From the NCBI GenBank assembly GCA_003552325.1, contig PUKM01000140.1, positions 1 to 7,585 of the forward strand: a stretch of 7,585 nt of DNA, read 5' to 3'. The notes below the pieces were generated by a model, which was given only the letters and a program-made list of their open reading frames with translations, was not told the DNA's origin and did no database searches. Source of the stretch: Natrialbaceae archaeon (GTDB lineage: Archaea; Halobacteriota; Halobacteria; Halobacteriales; Natrialbaceae). Shown one piece after another: positions 4,646-7,585 of this stretch (positions are counted from its first letter, which is position 1; every line of letters begins with the position of its first letter). The position numbers and the translations under genes were made by a program.

Positions 4646-6793
4646 ATGATCGTTGCTGCACAGACGGAGGTCACGCGGGAGACCTACTATGGAATTTCCT
4701 CGGTGGAGAAAGTGTTGTTTTACTTTCTCGCAGCGGTGGCGATTCTGGTCTTCCTCTACGGCGTCTATGCCCGCTTCGCCCGGTACGCCGACGGGGATGA
4801 CGACCCGTTCCCTCGACTCGACGCTGTCTCGAGTCGGGTGGCAAGCGCTACGAAGATCGTCCTGACGAACGAAAAGCAGTTCAATCGCGACCTGTACGGG
4901 GGATTGATGCACGCCTTTATTTTCTGGGGCTTTCTCACCTTGCTCATTGCCACATCGATCCTCGCGTTCGACGAGTACGCCTTCGGTACGGTGACAGACG
5001 CTTCCTTCTGGTACGGTGACTTCTACCTCGGCTATCAGTTCATGGTCGACGCGATGGGGCTCTTGTTCGTCGTCGGTGTTGGCATGGCGATGTACCGTCG
5101 GTACTGGGTCAGGAAAGTGCGTCTGTGGGGGCGACACACGTCTATCGAGGACGATATTTTCATCTGGCTGTTGTTCGTCCTCGGCGTCGGTGGGTTCGCC
5201 CTCGAGGGAATCCGCATTTATGCGACCGGCATGCCCGAGTGGGAGGTCGTGAGCTTCGTCGGGTGGGGGATCGCGATGGGCCTTGCCGCCCTCGAGCCGA
5301 TGGGGATGACCGAGTCACTCGCCGACTCGATGCACTGGTGGGCCTGGTGGTCACACTCGATCTTCGCGTTCGTCTTCATCGCGTGGATCCCCTACGCCAA
5401 GCCGTTCCACATGCTCTCGTCGTTCGCGAACGTCATCGTGCGCGATCCGAAAGCGGGCCAACGGCTGCCCGGCGTCCCTGCTGACTTGGACGCGACGAAC
5501 GCCGAGTCTATCGACGACTTCACGTGGAAAGAACTGCTCGACCAGGATGCCTGTACGAAGTGTGGCCGGTGTTCGTCGGTCTGTCCGGCCAAAGCATCGG
5601 GTCGCCCGCTCGACCCACGGGACGTCATCCTGGACCTGAAATCTTACCGGGAGAGCCTCGACGCCGGCAGCGAGGACAAGCCGATCATCGCCGACGGCGG
5701 CACCTCGGTCATCGACGGCCACACGATGGAGTCCTGTATGGCCTGTATGGCCTGTATGGACGCCTGCCCCGTCGAAATCGAACACCTCCAGTCCTTTACT
5801 CGCCTGAACCGTCAGCTCGTCGACCAGGGTGACGTCGGCTCGAGCATGCAGGACGTCTTCCAGAACGTGATGCAACAGGGCAACACGTTCGGTGACTCCC
5901 CGCGAAACCGTGGCGACTGGGCCGAAGACGTCGACGTCGATATCGCCGACGCTCGCGAGGAGGCCGTCGACTACCTCTGGTACGTTGGGGACTTCCCGAG
6001 TTACGACGAGCGGAACAAACAGGTCGCTCGCTCGCTGGCGACGATCCTCGACGCGGCGGACGTCAGCTTCGGCATCCTCTTCGAGGACGAGAAGTACGAC
6101 GGCAACGACATCCGTCGGGTTGGCGAGGAGTTCCTCTACCTCGAGCTGGCTGGCCACCACGTCGAGAGTTTCGAGGCATGTGACTTCGAGAAGATCGTCT
6201 GTACGGACCCACACAGCTACAACACGTTCAAAAACGAGTATCCGGAGGTCGACTTCGCGGAGTTCGCCGACGATCCGATGATGCCCTTCGAGTACGACGA
6301 GTACTGGAATCAGGACGGCTCGGTCGAGGTTCTCCACTGGACACAGGCCGTCGAGGAACTGGTGACCTCCGGCGCGCTCTCACTGTCGGGGACGGAGCTC
6401 GATTACACCGTCACCTACCACGATCCGTGTCACCTGGGTCGGTACAACGACGAGTACGAGGCCCCGCGTGAACTCGTCATGGCAACGGGCTGTGACCTGT
6501 ACGAGATGCCACGCAACCGGGCCGACGCGTTCTGCTGTGGTGGCGGCGGCGGTGGCCTCTGGATGGACTTCGAGGAGGAGCCAAAACCGAGTGAAGAACG
6601 GTTGCGTGAGGCACTCGAGGACACCGATGCCGGCGCGGCAGTCGAGAAATTCGTCGTCGCCTGTCCGATGTGCATGACGATGTACGAGGACGGTCGCAAA
6701 ACGGGTGGTTTCGAAGACGACATCGAAATCGTCGACATCGCCGAACTCATCGTCGAGGCGATCGGCAAACAGGAAACGGCCGGCCTCGAGTAG
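4646..6793 (+). CDS. Membrane-bound NarI/HdrD-like iron-sulfur oxidoreductase, probable ETF:menaquinone oxidoreductase (EMO/EtfD type)
   Basis: This is a 715-residue fusion. Hydrophobic segments near residues 22-42, 86-108, 131-150, 171-190, 202-218 and 232-250 form a NarI-like membrane domain. H89, H230, H237 and H255 are candidate haem-b ligands; H237 and H255 are 18 apart, like NarI H187/H205. Two [4Fe-4S] motifs follow in the cytoplasmic part: C303-x2-C306-x2-C309-x3-C313 and C364-x2-C367-x2-C370-x3-C374. The C-terminal half has two CCG-type regions. The first (about 475-575) keeps the family scaffold (GEEFLYLELA, NTFKNEYP) but has lost its cysteine motifs. The second is intact: C595, C630-C631, C673-x2-C676, fitting CX34CCX41CXXC. 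Haloarchaea lack methanogenic coenzyme M/B chemistry. The same architecture is known in EMO/EtfD proteins (e.g. mycobacterial Rv0338c), which pass electrons from electron-transfer flavoprotein to menaquinone. That role is inferred; no etf gene is in the window. A succinate- or glycolate-linked reductase is an alternative. Confidence 0.88.
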   Translation: MIVAAQTEVTRETYYGISSVEKVLFYFLAAVAILVFLYGVYARFARYADGDDDPFPRLDAVSSRVASATKIVLTNEKQFNRDLYGGLMHAFIFWGFLTLLIATSILAFDEYAFGTVTDASFWYGDFYLGYQFMVDAMGLLFVVGVGMAMYRRYWVRKVRLWGRHTSIEDDIFIWLLFVLGVGGFALEGIRIYATGMPEWEVVSFVGWGIAMGLAALEPMGMTESLADSMHWWAWWSHSIFAFVFIAWIPYAKPFHMLSSFANVIVRDPKAGQRLPGVPADLDATNAESIDDFTWKELLDQDACTKCGRCSSVCPAKASGRPLDPRDVILDLKSYRESLDAGSEDKPIIADGGTSVIDGHTMESCMACMACMDACPVEIEHLQSFTRLNRQLVDQGDVGSSMQDVFQNVMQQGNTFGDSPRNRGDWAEDVDVDIADAREEAVDYLWYVGDFPSYDERNKQVARSLATILDAADVSFGILFEDEKYDGNDIRRVGEEFLYLELAGHHVESFEACDFEKIVCTDPHSYNTFKNEYPEVDFAEFADDPMMPFEYDEYWNQDGSVEVLHWTQAVEELVTSGALSLSGTELDYTVTYHDPCHLGRYNDEYEAPRELVMATGCDLYEMPRNRADAFCCGGGGGGLWMDFEEEPKPSEERLREALEDTDAGAAVEKFVVACPMCMTMYEDGRKTGGFEDDIEIVDIAELIVEAIGKQETAGLE
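5733..5759 (+). repeat. Perfect triple tandem 9-mer coding for the second iron-sulfur motif
   Basis: CCTGTATGG is repeated three times without interruption (5733-5741, 5742-5750, 5751-5759). It encodes consecutive Cys-Met-Ala/Asp units that supply C364, C367 and C370 of the second [4Fe-4S] motif. The repeat is exact at DNA level, including third positions. Confidence 0.85.
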
Positions 6794-6969
6794 GCTGGTC
6801 GCTGGTACTGTTTTGTCGGAGTCTCGGCGTGACTTGTCTCTATCATCAGCGTGGCCTGTCTATTTTGTCAGCACGTCTAGTTTGAGCCACTCACTTGGTC
6901 GCTCCACTCGACACCTGAGCCTGACGGTGATCCACTGGTTCTTTAGTTCACTCTCCCAACGCTACAGCT
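6794..6969 (+). other. Intergenic region with T4 runs, no gene recognised
   Basis: This 176-bp gap begins with a tandem GCTGGTC/GCTGGTA (6794-6807), followed by TGTTTTGTC and, further on, TATTTTGTC. These T4 runs are the likely termination signals for the EMO-like gene. Base composition is less GC-rich than in the flanking genes. An open frame crosses the gap, but its product is low-complexity and Ser/Arg-rich, and it overlaps both genes out of frame. No tRNA-like cloverleaf is seen. Confidence 0.4.
6941..6948 (+). promoter_or_regulatory. TATA-like element of the small membrane protein gene
   Basis: CTTTAGTT is centred about 26 bp before ATG 6970. The match is weaker than those at 3809 and 4445, but the spacing fits a leaderless transcript. 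Confidence 0.5.
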
Positions 6970-7488
6970 ATGTTCGCTCGAGCGAGAGCAACCGGACCGG
7001 TGATCCTCGTCCCTGCCGCCTGGCTCGTCGTCGGTGGGGCACACCTCGAGGTGGTCAGCACCCACGCGCTGTTCGTCGCCCACGTCGTGATGGCGACGGT
7101 GATTGCACTCTTTGCGATCCTCTCCTGGCGAGAGATGGGGGAGGGGGCCTTGCTCGCCTGGCGATGGGTGCTTGTCGTGGGAATCCCCGTGACTCTGAGT
7201 GGGGTCGTTGGACTCCAGGGTGTCGAACCCGAGATACTACTCGGACTGAGCCTCTATGGCTGGATGATCTTGCCGGCGGTTGGCCTGCTCTACACGGGAC
7301 GTGTGGCGACGGCACCGTACGGTCCCGCCTACCTCGCCGGCGGTGTCCTGAGCCTCCTCGGGGCCGCACTCTACGCCGGTGTCGCCATCTCTGGCGGACC
7401 CGTAGCTGGGCTGGTGGCGATCGGGGCTCTAGGTGCTGTCGGTATCGGTCAAACCGTTGGTATCGCGACGGCGGTGGTCCACAACTGA
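6970..7488 (+). CDS. Small multi-pass membrane protein of unknown function
   Basis: The product has 172 residues and is mostly hydrophobic. Likely transmembrane segments lie near 10-24, 33-52, 64-82, 92-109, 120-140 and 146-170, with short loops. I do not recognise a family. Three histidines fall in or near the first two helices (H25, H32, H38), and charged residues occur in the loop at 53-58 (WREMGE); whether the histidines bind haem or metal is unknown. There are no cysteines and no soluble domain. ATG 6970 is supported by the upstream TATA-like element, and the N-terminal MFARARATG fits a positive-inside start. It follows the EMO-like gene in the same direction after 176 bp, but with its own apparent promoter, so a functional link is only possible. 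Codon use and GC bias at third positions look like a genuine haloarchaeal gene. Confidence 0.75.
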   Translation: MFARARATGPVILVPAAWLVVGGAHLEVVSTHALFVAHVVMATVIALFAILSWREMGEGALLAWRWVLVVGIPVTLSGVVGLQGVEPEILLGLSLYGWMILPAVGLLYTGRVATAPYGPAYLAGGVLSLLGAALYAGVAISGGPVAGLVAIGALGAVGIGQTVGIATAVVHN

Positions 7489-7511
7489 GTGGGATCCTGG
7501 CCATCGGCTAT

Positions 7512-7530
7512 GTGAGGTAAACACCTACAC
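7512..7530. repeat. Short imperfect hairpin downstream of the membrane protein gene
   Basis: GTGAGGT (7512-7518) can pair with ACCTACAC (7523-7530) around an AAAC loop, with one bulged A. No T-run follows on either strand close by. It could be part of a terminator or an operator, or be chance. The remaining sequence to 7585 shows no convincing gene on either strand; a minus-strand gene end cannot be excluded because the window stops. Confidence 0.2.
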
Positions 7531-7585
7531 CCTCAATGATCGGCAAGCGGAGAGGATAGCCCGGTTGACCCAGTGACGACTCTCA

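Noticed and set aside
5351..6337. Long minus-strand open frame (328 codons) antisense to the EMO-like gene
   Set aside because: It lies wholly within a gene with clear cysteine motifs and membrane helices. Its product is a Val/Asp/Arg-rich reflection of GC-rich codons without a domain, and no promoter precedes it.
4646..6793. Methanogenic heterodisulfide reductase subunit HdrD/HdrE
   Set aside because: One CCG domain lacks its cysteines, membrane and CCG parts are fused, and the host signature is haloarchaeal, where coenzyme M/B heterodisulfide chemistry is absent.
6705..7520. Plus-strand open frame (271 codons) spanning the end of the EMO-like gene, the gap and the membrane protein gene
   Set aside because: The product is low-complexity Ser/Arg/Gly-rich and out of frame with two supported genes, with no promoter or start context.
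7540..7585. Possible tRNA or gene end at the right edge
   Set aside because: No cloverleaf or consensus T-arm is visible, and the short minus-strand frames cannot be judged because the window ends.

Overview
The window looks like chromosomal DNA of a haloarchaeon, most likely from the Natrialbales (Natrinema/Haloterrigena/Natronorubrum type). This is inferred from GC-rich sequence, very acidic proteins, TATA-like boxes centred about 26-29 bp upstream of start codons (leaderless transcripts), few CTAG tetramers, and a striking excess of the palindrome CTCGAG (about 37 copies counted by eye). I see no rRNA, tRNA, CRISPR array, insertion sequence or phage gene.

Layout. Three plus-strand genes come first: the 3' part of a HAD-superfamily hydrolase of the archaeal/cyanobacterial subfamily IA-hyp1 type (1-758), an FAD-dependent DadA/PuuB-like oxidoreductase with a C-terminal Rieske [2Fe-2S] domain (866-2410), and a YrdC-domain L-threonylcarbamoyladenylate synthase for tRNA t6A synthesis (2485-3066). 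The third converges, with only 12 bp between stop codons, on a minus-strand pair: a Cas4/Dna2-like iron-sulfur protein that seems to lack the usual nuclease residues (3786-3079) and, upstream of it, a two-HTH haloarchaeal protein resembling 'conditioned medium-induced protein 4' (4421-3831). Each of these two has its own strong TATA box, so they are probably separate transcripts, and those boxes rule out longer in-frame starts.

A 224-bp divergent intergenic region with short direct and inverted repeats separates the HTH gene from a large plus-strand gene (4646-6793). That gene encodes a 715-residue membrane protein: a NarI-like haem-b membrane domain, two [4Fe-4S] motifs and two CCG (HdrD-like) domains, the first of which has lost its cysteine motifs. 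The architecture matches membrane-bound ETF:menaquinone oxidoreductases (EMO/EtfD type), so a role in passing electrons from fatty-acid or amino-acid oxidation to menaquinone is the best inference. A small multi-pass membrane protein of unknown function follows (6970-7488), then about 100 bp without a recognisable gene.

The genes do not form one evident pathway. Two are redox proteins with iron-sulfur centres, one is a housekeeping tRNA-modification enzyme, and one is a probable regulator. I did not find a convincing new multi-gene system. The items most worth following up are the catalytically degenerate Cas4-like protein away from any CRISPR locus, the half-degenerate CCG pair in the EMO-like protein, and the repeat-bearing divergent promoter region.
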